Assembly (NCBI GenBank): GCA_022494885.1
Contig: JAGVSM010003594.1
Span: 62,001-126,000 of the forward strand
Length of the DNA: 64,000 nucleotides
DNA from: Micrasema longulum
Taxonomy: Eukaryota; Arthropoda; Insecta; Trichoptera; Brachycentridae
Direction of reading: 5' to 3'
The translations under genes were made by a program, and so were the position numbers. Position 1 is the first letter of the stretch. Every line of letters starts with the position of its first letter. Below are positions 62,990 through 64,000 of the stretch, piece by piece. The notes beneath the pieces were generated by a model. The model ran no database searches and had not been told where the DNA came from. It was given only the letters and a program-made list of their open reading frames with translations.

Positions 62990-63710
62990 AAATTGTACAT
63001 TGGTGGATTTATTGCCAAATGGCAACTTCTTCCAACCAACTGATGATGATGATTTCACTAAATAGAGGTATTATTTAGTAATTTAACTTTTTTAATATTT
63101 TGGTTTGATTGCTCAAAAAAACTTTAGCTTTTTATGTACTAACGTTGTATGAATTTTTTCATTACAATTATTTAGTTATTTTCAACTTCACTGTGTTATA
63201 TTATTTATATTTAGTATATAAGATTTTCTCATGGTTATTGCTAACTTTATTTAGAGATGTAATGTTTCTTTGTAACTTTTTGTATTATATGTTTACCAAA
63301 TTGTTTAGTTTTAATTATTCTATTATTTCATACTTTGTACTACATGATTGTTGTGCACTGCTGTGATTATTTCTGTAAATTATTATTTTTTTGTAAAATG
63401 TTATTTGAACCGTTGATGTATAAATAAATAATACTAGCAACTGTACTTCAAACTCCCTTTAATTTAATTTATTTAAAACTTCAAGTACAGTGACTAAATA
63501 CTTTGGCGGACTTAATGCTAAAAACAATATCTTCCAGCCATCAAAAAAACAGACTGGTAAAAAGAAGAGTTGGTTAAAAATGTGTACTAAAAAAACATTA
63601 ATGTGTATCAAAAGATAGAAACATAGAAAAAAACCTAATAAACTAACAAAAATAACAACAAGAGGAAGTTCAAGTGTTTTTTTAAATTTTTTAATATACT
63701 ATTAAACTCA
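62990..63710. mobile_element. CR1-like 3' UTR pieces and unassigned AT-rich DNA
   Basis: 62995-63055 (GTGGATTTATTGCCAAATGG, CAACTTCTTCCAACC, then (TGA)n) and 63505-63550 (GGCGGACTTAATGCTAAAAA, CAATATCTTCCAGCC) are diverged copies of the CR1-like UTR stem-loop. The hydrophobic 85-residue frame 63109-63366 between them is A/T-driven and not supported as a gene. Confidence 0.4.
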
Positions 63711-63714
63711 GCGG

Positions 63715-64000
63715 AATTTTTTTTTTTTTCATTCCGTATTATCAGCGCTATAATTTTATAAAGTTTTTTATTTCTGAAATAACTCCGCATGTGACGTCAG
63801 AGGTTGTTCTCTGTTAATTCTTCCCATTGGTTCGTTTACGGTAAGCCAACCGGATATCCTTCACAGCTCTTCCATCATTGGTTAGTTCATATGAACCAGT
63901 GACGTCAAACAAAGTGTGCGTTTTTATTGAAATATTTCCTCTAATTTTTTTCGTACATTTTCAAGAAACATCGAATTTTTACCGCGCGTGAGCAAAACAT
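63715..64000 (+). mobile_element. Repeat V, copy 2, cut by window end
   Basis: Collinear with 20281-20560. TGACGTCA at 63792-63799 and 63900-63907, GGTTCGTTTACGGTAAGCCA, TTTTTTCGTACATTTTC, TTTTTACCGCGCGTGAG. It continues beyond the window. Confidence 0.65.

Noticed and set aside
63109..63366. Hydrophobic 85-residue frame resembling a membrane protein
   Set aside because: Driven by T-rich composition; no supporting context.

Overview
This window is AT-rich, repeat-dense nuclear DNA from a eukaryote, most likely an arthropod and probably an insect. That placement is an inference from the retrotransposon types (RTE copies ending in an S-A-Y-P-S motif, Jockey/R1-like, CR1/L2-like), the tRNA-derived SINEs and long AATAAA-type tails; nothing here fixes the species. 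I found no convincing host gene, rRNA, functional tRNA or CRISPR array. Nearly every long reading frame is either a decayed reverse-transcriptase C-terminus or a chance frame.

Most of the window is a layered graveyard of mobile elements. LINE relics fall into several families: RTE (best copy 9743-10482; also 23320-24060, 43060-43236, 48101-48285, 54615-54840, 55366-55520, 60236-61080), L2/CR1-like, three Jockey/R1-like families, and at least three further RT C-termini. Four tRNA-derived SINE families (called A, B, C, D here) often sit inside each other. DNA elements include a hAT-type copy with an 8-bp target duplication (49329-49890), a pair of TA-flanked elements with GGGTCAAAGCACC ends (5736-6594 and 60375-60978), a palindromic mariner-like MITE (3575-3945) and a Tc1-like end at 44076. 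A probable 205-bp solo LTR lies at 47023-47227.

The most unusual content is a group of palindromic elements (H1-H5) without coding capacity. At least three families share one plan: two inverted arms, a single-sided unpaired 3' tail of roughly 25-70 nt, and long variable target duplications of 11-15 bp. H1 is the dominant repeat of the window, with about 20 copies or fragments. The 15-bp duplication around one H2 copy is confirmed by an unoccupied paralogous site elsewhere in the window. The plan resembles inverted pseudo-LTRs plus terminal extension in Penelope-like elements, or a foldback RNA mobilised by target-primed reverse transcription. In addition, hammerhead-like cores (CUGANGA-type strand, stem II, GAAA) occur at several loci, two with a paired U3/A8 change where hammerheads normally have C3/G8.

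Layout: 0-4 kb SINE A in SINE B, Jockey-like and L2-like relics, MITE; 4.7-8.3 kb H1, element X with nested H2, SINEs, repeat U; 8.7-13 kb LINE 3' ends, RTE, Jockey/CR1 relics; 14-18.5 kb Jockey relic, H1 copies, tandem duplication, H3; 19.8-24.4 kb SINE C/A nest, repeat V, LINE relics; 25.7-34.4 kb LINE tails, RT relic, repeats W and U, H1; 36-45.8 kb tandem duplication, RT relics, H4, many H1 copies; 46-51.2 kb split SINE A, solo LTR, SINE D, Jockey-hAT-H3 nest, AAAAT minisatellite; 51.9-64 kb two related tandem arrays, RT relics, H1 variant, Jockey-SINE C nest, element X in RTE, repeats W and V.
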